A stretch of 32,841 bases of DNA from SCGC-AAA076-P13 sp964613455 (GTDB lineage Bacteria; Pseudomonadota; Gammaproteobacteria; Magnimaribacterales; D2472). The notes under the pieces were generated by a model. It did no database searches, was not told the origin of the DNA, and saw only the letters and a program-made list of their open reading frames with translations. A program made the translations under genes and the position numbers. The stretch lies in NCBI GenBank assembly GCA_964613455.1, contig CAZTGS010000014.1:1-32841 (forward strand), in the 5' to 3' direction. This document shows, piece by piece, positions 1 through 6,873 of this stretch (positions within the stretch are counted from its first letter, which is position 1; each line of letters begins with the position of its first letter).

Positions 1-1
1 G

Positions 2-757
2 GCAGCAGATGGATTTCCTATATATGGCTCTTATATATTAGATTCACTAACAGGAGCCTATCGCAAAGCACTCTCAGGATATACCCTAAAAGAAGGAACG
101 CGAGGGTCAATAGTTGAAATTTATTTACTAGATCCATTAGAAGATTCAAGGAATTTCTGCATCGATATTGTAGGATCTAAAGCGAACGCCGATACTCAAC
201 GTGGACTTCAGGCGCATACATGCTATTCGTATCAAGGAGACATAGCCGTTGATCAAGGATTCGATAAAAATCGAATCAGCGAACATGAATTTTTTATGCC
301 TAGTTTTGAGGTTTGCATGTCATTTAATAATACAGATAATGATTTAGCATTGAGTGTTTGTAATGGTAGTGAGCTCCAAAAATTTACATTTCTTACAAAC
401 GGTAATATTGTGGTTAATAGTGATCCCAACCTATGCGTTACAGTAGCTCAGAATGATGCGCGTGAAGGAGGAGGAGGTAATCCTATTCATTTAATTAGAG
501 AATTGAAGATAGAAGAGTGCAGAGAAAACTTATCTATTTATCAGACTTGGGGTACTAGATCTACAAAAACTAACACCAACCCTGGGGGAGAGTACTCAGG
601 TATCTACGAAGAAGATTGGGAATGGACTGATTCTGGTGATTTAGATGAATGTAATGGAATGACTTATAAAGATCAATACGGATACTACGTTACTGATGGG
701 TATCCTTATATTATTAACTGTTATAAAGGAACGCCCGATTCTTCTTTTTCAAAATAA
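2..757 (+). CDS. YHYH domain protein with nested ricin-like module (5' end missing)
   Basis: The frame is open from base 2 to the stop at 755-757, giving 251 residues; the start lies outside the window. Residues 3-9 read DGFPIYG and residues 27-34 YTLKEGTR, which match the N-terminal half of the YHYH domain. Residues 193-243 carry NPGGEYSG, a DLDECNG motif (about 213-219) and a YPYIINCYKG-like end, which match its C-terminal half. Between them, about residues 36-190, lies a six-cysteine stretch (53, 74, 105, 120, 145, 173) with LQAHTC and QNDA-type elements that resembles a ricin-B / beta-trefoil carbohydrate-binding module. The usual YHYH tetrad reads YGYY at 226-229, so the histidines are absent. 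YHYH proteins have no firmly assigned activity. The cysteines suggest a secreted or surface protein, but any signal peptide is off the edge. The YHYH call is fairly secure and the lectin call is inference. Confidence 0.72.
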   Translation, partial: AADGFPIYGSYILDSLTGAYRKALSGYTLKEGTRGSIVEIYLLDPLEDSRNFCIDIVGSKANADTQRGLQAHTCYSYQGDIAVDQGFDKNRISEHEFFMPSFEVCMSFNNTDNDLALSVCNGSELQKFTFLTNGNIVVNSDPNLCVTVAQNDAREGGGGNPIHLIRELKIEECRENLSIYQTWGTRSTKTNTNPGGEYSGIYEEDWEWTDSGDLDECNGMTYKDQYGYYVTDGYPYIINCYKGTPDSSFSK

Positions 758-784
758 AATCTAAATTAATGGCATAATTTATTC

Positions 785-2050
785 ATGAATTTTTTCCAAA
801 ATATGATTTCTTCAATAGTGAAGAGAACTTTGAGATTAGATACCCTTGGTCTTAAGGATTTTGGTGTACTTCACAAAGATCTTAATAAAGCTACAGAATC
901 AGTAATGTCTACAACTGGAGAAGTTTCTTCTCTCGTATATTCTGAGCATCTTCTCGATATGATCGAAAATCAAAATGATGATGACTTGTTAGAATTTCTA
1001 AGAAATCTTGTTATTAATTACGATGTGAATACTGATATTTTGATTAAAGATACAAAATCTTATGCAGGCGAGAAAAATCAAAAAAATTATAAAAAAATGA
1101 CTCAATCATCAGAACCTAAATGGTTGGAACTTTTTAAAAGATTAAATGCAACCTCTGACGGGACATCAAGGCTTGTTAAATTAAGAGAAAGGATGGGAGT
1201 TTTACGAAAAGACAACTTAGAGATTGAGGCACTTGATGCCGGGCTTTTAGATCTTTTTAAATATTGGTTTAACCCTTCTTTTCTTGTTCTAGAAAAAATA
1301 GATTGGTCTACGCCTGCAAATGTTTTAGAGAAAATTATTGCCTATGAAGCTGTACATGAAATAAATTCTTGGGATGATCTCAGAGCAAGGCTAGCTCCAA
1401 ATGATAGACAATGTTTTGCCTTCTTTCATCCATTAATACCAGAAGAACCTCTTATATTTGTTGAAGTTGCTCTTTGCAATAGTATCCCCAGTTCAATTCA
1501 AGAAGTTATAAAAATTGAACGCGAGGAAATTAATGTAGAAGAAGCGAGTACTGCAGTATTTTATTCAATTTCAAATTGTCAGAATGGTTTATCAGGAATC
1601 TCTTTTGGTAACTTTTTAATTAAAAAAGTTGCACATAAACTAAAAATGGAAATTCCAAAGCTTGATGTATTTGTTACCTTGTCACCCATTCCTGGATTTA
1701 TGAATTGGTTGGAAAAGAAAGCTCCTATGTCTTATGAAAGATGCATAGACGGAATAGATATTGAAGAGGATTTAATGAAAAAAGCAATAACCTATCTAAC
1801 AGAGTCAGATAGAGAAGATAAAAAGCCTAATGATTCAGTGGCGAGGTTTCATCTTGGAAATGGTGCTATCCTTCAACAAATAAATCTTAATGCAGACTTG
1901 TCAAAAAAAGGCAAAGCTCAATCTAATGGGCTAATGGCAAACTATCTTTACGATCTTGATGTTGTTGAAAAAAATCATGAGCTTTTCTTTAAAACAAAAA
2001 ATGTGCAAATATCAGATGATATAAGATCTTTAAAAAAGAAATATTCCTAA
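785..2050 (+). CDS. Malonyl-CoA decarboxylase
   Basis: This 421-residue protein resembles malonyl-CoA decarboxylase (MCD), which converts malonyl-CoA to acetyl-CoA and CO2. A helical N-terminal part (about 1-165) leads into the acetyltransferase-like catalytic part, with WFNPSFLVLEKIDWSTPA (162-178), YEAVHEI (187-193), CFAFFHP (210-216), PLIFVEVAL (222-230) and FVTLSPIPGF (296-305). The FYSIS segment (259-263) and His356 in RFHLGNG match the region of the Ser-His pair described for human MCD. The C-terminal GLMANY segment (382-387) is also family-like. No malonate transport or malonyl-CoA synthetase genes lie nearby, so it probably tunes the malonyl-CoA pool rather than feeding on malonate; that role is inference. 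It starts 27 bases after the YHYH gene and is followed after 6 bases by the iminopeptidase. Confidence 0.9.
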   Translation: MNFFQNMISSIVKRTLRLDTLGLKDFGVLHKDLNKATESVMSTTGEVSSLVYSEHLLDMIENQNDDDLLEFLRNLVINYDVNTDILIKDTKSYAGEKNQKNYKKMTQSSEPKWLELFKRLNATSDGTSRLVKLRERMGVLRKDNLEIEALDAGLLDLFKYWFNPSFLVLEKIDWSTPANVLEKIIAYEAVHEINSWDDLRARLAPNDRQCFAFFHPLIPEEPLIFVEVALCNSIPSSIQEVIKIEREEINVEEASTAVFYSISNCQNGLSGISFGNFLIKKVAHKLKMEIPKLDVFVTLSPIPGFMNWLEKKAPMSYERCIDGIDIEEDLMKKAITYLTESDREDKKPNDSVARFHLGNGAILQQINLNADLSKKGKAQSNGLMANYLYDLDVVEKNHELFFKTKNVQISDDIRSLKKKYS

Positions 2051-2056
2051 AAAATT

Positions 2057-3019
2057 ATGCCCGTTCAACTTTCTTTATATCCTATATGTGAGCCATATAA
2101 TACTGGTTTTATGAGTGCTGATGGACATGATATATATTATGAAGAATGTGGGAACCCTTATGGAAAGCCAGCTGTATTCCTGCACGGCGGCCCAGGCGGG
2201 GGCGGAAGTCATAGTGTAAGACGATTTTTTGATCCGAAAATATATCGTATTGTTATTTTTGATCAGCGAGGATGTGGAAGAAGTTTGCCTCATGGATGTT
2301 TAGAAAAAAATACAACATGGGACTTAGTTGCTGATATTGAAAATCTTAAAATACTACTTGGTATTGAGAAATGGTTAGTTTTTGGCGGTTCTTGGGGCAG
2401 CACCCTTTCATTAGCATATGCGCAAACTCATCCGAATTCAGTTAGTGAGATGGTTTTAAGAGGCATCTTTATGCTTAGAAAAAAAGAGCTCAATTGGTTT
2501 TACCAAAATGGTGCAAGTAATATTTACCCTGAAGCGTGGCAAAAATTTCTAGAGCCAATTAATAAAAATGAGCGAGATGATTTGATGTCAGCATATCATA
2601 AAATATTTATTGGGGATGATGAAAACAAGAGATTAAATGCTGCAATTGCATGGTCAAAATGGGAGGGATCAACTAGCAGTTTGTCTTATAGACCAGAAAT
2701 GACAGATAGCTTTACTGAACCAAAATTTGCACTAGCCTTTGCTCTCATTGAAAATCACTATTTTGTAAATGGTGGTTTTTTAGATCACGAAAATCAATTG
2801 ATAGAAACAGGTATAGATGTAATTAGAAATATACCAACTGTGATTGTTCAAGGAAGATACGATATGGTTTGTCCAATGACAACTGCTTGGGAATTATCTC
2901 AGAATTGGCCAGAGGCAAAATTTGTAGTGGCGCCCTCCTCAGGACATACTGCATTCGAGAAAGAAATAACGCATGAGCTGATAAAAGCAACTGATGGATT
3001 TGGCAAGAGTTATGGATAG
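2057..3019 (+). CDS. pip: Proline iminopeptidase (S33 alpha/beta hydrolase)
   Basis: A 320-residue peptidase that removes N-terminal proline from peptides, probably in the cytoplasm because no signal peptide is visible. The HGGPGGG oxyanion-hole motif is at 43-49, DQRGCGRS at 69-76 and the nucleophile elbow GGSWGS at 110-115 with Ser112. The likely triad is completed by Asp269 in GRYDMVCP and His297 in SGHTAFE. Length and motifs fit the prolyl aminopeptidase S33 family throughout. It begins 6 bases after the malonyl-CoA decarboxylase stop, and its 3' end overlaps the start of the kinase-like gene, so the genes are probably co-transcribed. No functional link to malonyl-CoA metabolism is apparent. 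Confidence 0.93.
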   Translation: MPVQLSLYPICEPYNTGFMSADGHDIYYEECGNPYGKPAVFLHGGPGGGGSHSVRRFFDPKIYRIVIFDQRGCGRSLPHGCLEKNTTWDLVADIENLKILLGIEKWLVFGGSWGSTLSLAYAQTHPNSVSEMVLRGIFMLRKKELNWFYQNGASNIYPEAWQKFLEPINKNERDDLMSAYHKIFIGDDENKRLNAAIAWSKWEGSTSSLSYRPEMTDSFTEPKFALAFALIENHYFVNGGFLDHENQLIETGIDVIRNIPTVIVQGRYDMVCPMTTAWELSQNWPEAKFVVAPSSGHTAFEKEITHELIKATDGFGKSYG

Positions 3020-3500
3020 TATTTCTTTTATAGGAATGGCTGGCTCAGGCAAAACAACCATAAGCAAAGCTCTTGCAAAAAAATTAGATACTAGCTTTAT
3101 AGATACTGATTTATTGATAGAAGAACGTTTTAATCAAACCTTAGAAGAGCTCAAGAAATCTAAAGGATATAAATTTGTTAGGCTTGCAGAAGAAAGAATT
3201 ATTCTAAGCCTTGATAATAAAGCTGATATTATTTCAACTGGAGGAAGTGCGATTTATTCTGACAGCTCAATGCAACACTTAGCTTCATTCTCAAAAATAT
3301 TTTATATCTCAACACCTCTAAACATTATTCAACAAAGAATTGGAATGGGGCAAGAAAGAGGACTTGCTGTTCCAGAAGGAACTTCTGTTGAAGATACTTT
3401 TAATGAAAGACAGCCAATGTATGAGAAATGGACGCAGAAAACTCTTGATGGATCATTAACAATAGATGATCTAGTGGATTCCATAATAAGGAATTTATAG
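3012..3500 (+). CDS. Shikimate kinase-like P-loop kinase
   Basis: A 162-residue single-domain kinase of shikimate-kinase size and fold. The Walker A motif GMAGSGKT is at 8-15, the DTD substrate and metal motif at 31-33, a FVRLAEE segment at 55-61 replaces the usual FR..E, an altered glycine motif GGS is at 77-79, a lid arginine is in ERGLA (116), and NERQPMY is at 131-137. True shikimate kinases have GGG where this has GGS, and RPLL where this has RGLA. It may therefore be AroK with drifted residues or a paralogue with another substrate; aroB, the usual neighbour of aroK, is not nearby. I chose the ATG at 3012, which overlaps pip by 8 bases and puts the P-loop at the usual distance. An ATG at 2994 would add six residues. 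The final phosphate acceptor is uncertain. Confidence 0.68.
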   Translation: MDSISFIGMAGSGKTTISKALAKKLDTSFIDTDLLIEERFNQTLEELKKSKGYKFVRLAEERIILSLDNKADIISTGGSAIYSDSSMQHLASFSKIFYISTPLNIIQQRIGMGQERGLAVPEGTSVEDTFNERQPMYEKWTQKTLDGSLTIDDLVDSIIRNL

Positions 3501-3501
3501 C

Positions 3502-4179
3502 GTGATAAAAAAAAGATCATTATTGATAGGTGCCTCAGGGCTGATTGGTGGCAAGATTCTAAAAATTCTAAATGCTCAGAATGAGAACATTATTCTATTC
3601 TCTCGTCATTCAATAAACTTAGAGTCAAATAACATAAAAGAGTATCTAGTTGATTTTAATAATCTTGAAAAGATTAAAGATGTCCCACAAATAGATCATG
3701 TTTATATAAGTTTAGGTACAAGATTGGAAGTCTCAGAACTCCTTTATATTAAAAAAAAGGACAGGAAGGAGTTTTCAAGAGTCGACTTAGATTTAGTTTT
3801 GAATTCTGCAAAAAAAGCATTCTCTTTGGGAGCAAGGTCTATAGCTATAGTTTCTGCTATTGGAGCAAATAGTTTGTCAAAAAATCTTTATCTCAAAACA
3901 AAAGGAATATTAGAAGAAGAGATTAAGAAGATTGGATATGAAAAAGTTGTGATAGCTCAACCCGGGCATTTGCTTGGAGCAAGGCCTGAAGAAAAATTAA
4001 GAATTGAAATTACTATAATGGAGTTCATTACAAAGATACTTGAGCCACTAATGATAGGTCCAATAAAGCCTTTTAGGTCTATTGAAGCCACTAATGTGGC
4101 AGATACAATGGTTAGATCGATTCAAGATGGTGTAAATGGCGTCTTTACTCTAAGGTTTGATGATTTTAATAAAGATTAA
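3502..4179 (+). CDS. NAD(P)-binding Rossmann-fold protein (atypical SDR, HIM1/HTATIP2-like)
   Basis: A 225-residue protein with an N-terminal dinucleotide-binding motif GASGLIGG (10-17) after the first beta strand, followed by YISLGTR and SIAIVSAIGANS strands and a YLKTKGILEEEI segment. That YxxxK-like segment is typical of the atypical short-chain dehydrogenase families that include HTATIP2/HIM1 and bacterial YraR. The QPGHLLG and RSIEATNVAD segments also fit. The substrate cannot be predicted. The start is GTG at 3502, one base after the preceding stop, so it is the last gene of the 785-4179 run. Some relatives are regulators rather than enzymes, so an oxidoreductase activity should not be assumed. 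Confidence 0.75.
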   Translation: MIKKRSLLIGASGLIGGKILKILNAQNENIILFSRHSINLESNNIKEYLVDFNNLEKIKDVPQIDHVYISLGTRLEVSELLYIKKKDRKEFSRVDLDLVLNSAKKAFSLGARSIAIVSAIGANSLSKNLYLKTKGILEEEIKKIGYEKVVIAQPGHLLGARPEEKLRIEITIMEFITKILEPLMIGPIKPFRSIEATNVADTMVRSIQDGVNGVFTLRFDDFNKD

Positions 4180-4330
4180 AATTTTTTGACTTAGATATAA
4201 GAACCGAACATAAAATAAAATACAAAAATCATCATAATGAATCGATATATATTATTTTTTGTTTTAGTTTTCATCTAGTAATTATCCAAAAAAATTCTTA
4301 CACATTCTGCCATAATTTTTTAGCGAAAAC
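4180..4330. other. AT-rich convergent intergenic spacer
   Basis: This 151-base spacer separates the converging Rossmann-fold gene (+) and a small membrane protein gene (-). I see T-runs on both strands but no stem with G/C pairs followed by a T-run, so no convincing intrinsic terminator, and no tRNA or small gene. It is the only one of five convergent junctions here with any spacer. Confidence 0.5.
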
Positions 4331-4582
4331 CTAAAGAATTCTTCTATTAGCTCTAACTATCTTTCTTAAAGCAAATGTTGAATTCAATAACCAAAATGCA
4401 GAGGCAAAAAAGAAATAATATAACCCAGCATATAACTGAACAATCATAGCTAGTATGCTGCCAGTTGCTATTGCACTGAGTCCGATCACTCTCTTTTTGT
4501 ATTTTTTAGAGACAACAAGAGGTGCAGCTACTAAAGTGCCAAAAAATACACTGCTAATCTGAATAATATCTAGGATAGTCAT
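4331..4582 (-). CDS. Small multi-pass membrane protein, function unknown
   Basis: From the ATG at 4582 this encodes 83 residues; a TTG at 4594 would add four. The protein is largely hydrophobic with about three membrane segments: residues 4-22, then a basic loop KKYKKR, then about 34-51 and 53-70, with a basic tail ending RANRR. The layout suggests an inner-membrane protein with a positively charged cytoplasmic loop and C-terminus. It faintly resembles the repeat unit of PnuC-like and CBU_0592-like small membrane proteins, but I would not assign a function. No clear Shine-Dalgarno precedes either start. It lies downstream of ybjQ and another small membrane gene on the same strand, separated by a palindrome-rich A+T spacer. 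Confidence 0.55.
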   Translation of the reverse strand: MTILDIIQISSVFFGTLVAAPLVVSKKYKKRVIGLSAIATGSILAMIVQLYAGLYYFFFASAFWLLNSTFALRKIVRANRRIL

Positions 4583-4638
4583 ACTGATAAGCAAAAAGAA
4601 TTATGCCTATGAGTATAAATATCGAAGCATTATGAATA

Positions 4639-4696
4639 TTTTTTTTATAAAGTAAATACTTTATTTAAACTTTTTTTAAAAAGATATCTTAAGATA
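4639..4696. repeat. A+T spacer with nested inverted repeats
   Basis: A nearly G/C-free stretch contains a perfect inverted repeat at 4647-4664 (8-base arms ATAAAGTA and TACTTTAT around AA), a T7/A5 near-palindrome at 4670-4683, the 10-base palindrome AAGATATCTT at 4681-4690 and the overlapping 12-base palindrome TATCTTAAGATA at 4685-4696. It sits between two small - strand membrane genes. It could end transcription from the upstream gene or be a protein-binding site for the downstream one. The stems contain little G/C, so a classical terminator is unlikely. Confidence 0.5.
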
Positions 4697-4702
4697 AGAA
4701 AT

Positions 4703-4927
4703 CTAGAATTTACCTCTCTGAAACCTCATTCTTATTGAGTAAACTCTTAGCAAAGCGACGAAGGTCAATATTGACTGTGTAAATAAAGAAATAGTTAAAG
4801 GGTTAGACCAGCTCCAGTTATCAATTGTTAGCCAGAGTAAAAAAGTTTGAAGAGGAAAGTTGATTACCGCCCCCATTAATACGACAATTACGGCCTCACG
4901 AAAAGCTACTTTTTCTGTTTTATTCAT
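4703..4927 (-). CDS. Small two-segment membrane protein (DUF7220-like)
   Basis: This encodes 74 residues with two predicted membrane helices, about 11-33 (after MNKTEKVAFREAV) and about 43-62, and a basic tail RMRFQRGKF. The arrangement, with an N-terminal REA segment, an INF/LQ motif in helix one and a terminal VYSIRMRF segment, resembles DUF7220 proteins, small membrane proteins of unknown function often seen in phages and bacteria; this match is from memory and uncertain. Its ATG at 4927 is preceded by AAGGA at 4934-4938, just upstream of the ybjQ stop region, so it is probably translated from the ybjQ transcript. Confidence 0.6.
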   Translation of the reverse strand: MNKTEKVAFREAVIVVLMGAVINFPLQTFLLWLTIDNWSWSNPLTISLFTQSILTFVALLRVYSIRMRFQRGKF

Positions 4928-4938
4928 AAATGTTCCTT

Positions 4939-5262
4939 TTAAATTTTTATTCCAGTACCGTAAGCTAAAATTTCTGATGCGCCTTGAGTGATGGTCGATG
5001 TTTGAAATCTAAACCCAATAATTGCATTAGCTCCTTTTAATTTTGCATCAGCAACCATTCTTTCGTATGCCTGCTCTCTAGAAGTAGCCAATAAATTAGA
5101 ATAGCCTACTAATTCGCCTCCGATTATATTCTTTAAATTAGCGAATATATCTGATCCTATATTCTTTGATCGAACGGTACTGCCCTGAACTATACCAACA
5201 TAGTCCTTGATTTCTGTTCCTACAATGTCGTTAGCAGACACTACTAGAAAATTTTCTGTCAT
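4939..5262 (-). CDS. ybjQ: YbjQ family (UPF0145, heavy-metal-binding-like) protein
   Basis: A 107-residue protein of the YbjQ/UPF0145 family. It shows the family pattern of an N-terminal strand, a VQGSTVRSKNIGSDI segment, GGELVGYSNLL, a helix REQAYERMVADAKLKGANAIIGFRF, and a final strand ending in YGTGIKI. Relatives form ring-shaped oligomers and are annotated as putative heavy-metal binding, but no biochemical role is settled. The start at 5262 is chosen because AAGGA lies 7 bases upstream (5270-5274) and the family begins at this residue. A longer frame back to 5349 would run antisense into hspQ. It diverges from hspQ with only 36 bases between starts. Confidence 0.88.
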   Translation of the reverse strand: MTENFLVVSANDIVGTEIKDYVGIVQGSTVRSKNIGSDIFANLKNIIGGELVGYSNLLATSREQAYERMVADAKLKGANAIIGFRFQTSTITQGASEILAYGTGIKI

Positions 5263-5269
5263 AATATTT

Positions 5270-5274
5270 TCCTT
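5270..5274 (-). promoter_or_regulatory. Shine-Dalgarno of ybjQ
   Basis: The reverse strand reads AAGGA 7 bases before the ATG at 5262. It decides the ybjQ start against an upstream in-frame ATG at 5349. Confidence 0.75.
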
Positions 5275-5298
5275 AATACGATTTAATTTACAAATATA

Positions 5299-5631
5299 AT
5301 GCAGAAACTCATAGAAGCAAAGTTTTCGATAGGAAATATAGTTAAACATAAATATTTAAATTTTAGAGGTGTGATTTTTGATCTTGATCCTACTTTTAAT
5401 AATACTGAAGAATGGTATCTAGCTATTCCTGAGAGGATAAGACCAAAAAAAGAACAACCTTTTTATCATTTATTTGCTGAAAACGAAGAGATTTTTTATA
5501 TTGCGTATGTATCCGAACAGAATTTATTAATTGATGACAGTGGCATACCAGCAAATCATCCTGATATTAAAGAAATTTTCTCTCACTTTGATGGAGACTC
5601 TTATCAACCCCACGAAAGGGCAAAAAATTAA
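5299..5631 (+). CDS. hspQ: HspQ (YccV-like, hemimethylated-DNA-binding fold)
   Basis: A 110-residue HspQ/YccV protein. The core AKFSIGNIVKHKYLNFRGVI, the FDLDPTFNNTEEWY block and the QPFYHLFAENEE...AYVSEQNLL block are strongly family-specific. In Escherichia coli HspQ is a heat-shock protein linked to Lon specificity and DnaA turnover, and it binds hemimethylated DNA in vitro. The start codon overlaps a TATAAT sequence (5295-5300), and no Shine-Dalgarno precedes it. The stop overlaps the aminotransferase stop through a shared TTAA at 5628-5631. Being next to stress or proteostasis genes is not evident here; rpoH is 27 kb away in the window. Confidence 0.93.
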   Translation: MQKLIEAKFSIGNIVKHKYLNFRGVIFDLDPTFNNTEEWYLAIPERIRPKKEQPFYHLFAENEEIFYIAYVSEQNLLIDDSGIPANHPDIKEIFSHFDGDSYQPHERAKN

Positions 5632-6839
5632 ACTGTTAAGTCTAGATGTGCTACTTGAATAGCTGTTACAAAAACATCCATAGCAACTTCTAAGTCTTCT
5701 TCGTTTACAAATGTTGGTGCTATTCTTATAACATTATTGTTAGGGTCTATTCCTTTTGGGAAAGTAGCCCCAGCTGGAGTTATCAAGACGCCTGCACTTG
5801 AACATAAACTTATAACTTCCAAAGCAATAGGTTTAGTAGTTGTATAGGTGATGAAATAACCGCCTGTGGGCTTAGAAAAATTTCCATAATCACTTGATAT
5901 GCTTTTCAATGCTTTATAAGCTATCTCAAATTTTGGTTTAATTAGGTCCGCATGTTTTGACATATGCGTTTCAATAACTTGATCATTTTTAAAGAATTCA
6001 ACATGTCGCTGTTGATTAATTTTATCTGGACAAATGATCATCGAAGCCCTCATTCTTTTGATGAGCTCAAGGTTTTTTCCTGAAGCTGCCATAAATGAAA
6101 GACCCCCTCCACCAAAAGTAACCTTTGAAAAAGAAGTAACAACAACGGTTTGATTGGAGACCCCCATCGATTCTGCAAGCTTCCAAGTTGGTATTTGCTC
6201 TTTTGTGGGAAGAAAGTCATGAATTAAGTAGGCATGATCAAATAGAAACAAGAAATTTTCTGAGTAAGCCTTACCTATATCAAATAATTTACTTATATTC
6301 TCATCAGAGAAAACTTCACCAGATGGATTGGAGTGCCTAGGAACCGAAATGATTCCTAAGATATTGTCATTGCTATCTAGCACTTCTTGTAATTCTTCTA
6401 AGTTAATGCCCTCTTCATTTAAAGAGACAGTTAGAACCTCAATTCCAAAATCATCAAACATTCTAAAATGTCTATCAAATCCAGGAACTGGGCATATAAA
6501 TTTTGGGTTTTTTATGTCTTTCCAGGGGCTTGGGTCTCCAAACATATAATTAGCTAATACGGTTTGATAGCTAAGCAATAAACTAGATTGTTCGCCTGTA
6601 ATAATGTTTTCAAATGGCGCATTAAGAAGCTTTGAGCCTAATTCTCTAGCAGATTTAATCCCATAAGGTTCTCCATAATTACGTAAGTCTATACCCTCAT
6701 CATTTATAGGGCTTACACTCATACTTAAAAGATCATTAGAGAGATCTAGCTGAGATGCATCAGGTTTGCCTCTAGTAATATCTATAGATAAACTCTTATC
6801 CTTAAGCGAATTATATTTTGTGATGATTTCTTCATGCAT
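5628..6839 (-). CDS. Aminotransferase class I-like, Asp_aminotransf/MocR-like family (PF12897 type)
   Basis: A 403-residue fold-type I PLP enzyme. It begins with DITRGKPDASQLDLS (20-34) and has NYGEPYGI (54-61), PVPGFDRHF (117-125), SVPRHSNPSGEVFSDE (165-180) with Asn171, FDHAYLIHD (200-208) with Asp201 for the pyridine nitrogen, and SFSKVTFGGGG (236-246) with the Schiff-base lysine at Lys239. These blocks are typical of the PF12897 family, whose studied member in Corynebacterium is an aspartate aminotransferase. Amino-acid specificity cannot be read from sequence. The gene is alone on its strand and diverges from rmuC with 34 bases between starts. No Shine-Dalgarno is obvious. Confidence 0.85.
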   Translation of the reverse strand: MHEEIITKYNSLKDKSLSIDITRGKPDASQLDLSNDLLSMSVSPINDEGIDLRNYGEPYGIKSARELGSKLLNAPFENIITGEQSSLLLSYQTVLANYMFGDPSPWKDIKNPKFICPVPGFDRHFRMFDDFGIEVLTVSLNEEGINLEELQEVLDSNDNILGIISVPRHSNPSGEVFSDENISKLFDIGKAYSENFLFLFDHAYLIHDFLPTKEQIPTWKLAESMGVSNQTVVVTSFSKVTFGGGGLSFMAASGKNLELIKRMRASMIICPDKINQQRHVEFFKNDQVIETHMSKHADLIKPKFEIAYKALKSISSDYGNFSKPTGGYFITYTTTKPIALEVISLCSSAGVLITPAGATFPKGIDPNNNVIRIAPTFVNEEDLEVAMDVFVTAIQVAHLDLTV

Positions 6840-6873
6840 AATATAAGGACCATTTTATAGGAGATTTGTTGTA

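Noticed and set aside
2075..2293. Antisense reading frame inside pip
   Set aside because: It mirrors the strongly conserved pip coding region and has no family resemblance; a shadow of the real gene.
4180..4330. Intrinsic terminators in the convergent spacer
   Set aside because: T-runs are present, but no G/C-containing stem precedes them on either strand.
5295..5300. TATAAT as a -10 promoter element for hspQ
   Set aside because: It overlaps the hspQ ATG, so a start from it would fall inside the gene; no -35 partner was found. It may be chance in AT-rich DNA.
5262..5349. Longer N-terminus for ybjQ from an ATG at 5349
   Set aside because: The extra 29 residues are not family-like, would run antisense into hspQ, and a good Shine-Dalgarno supports 5262.
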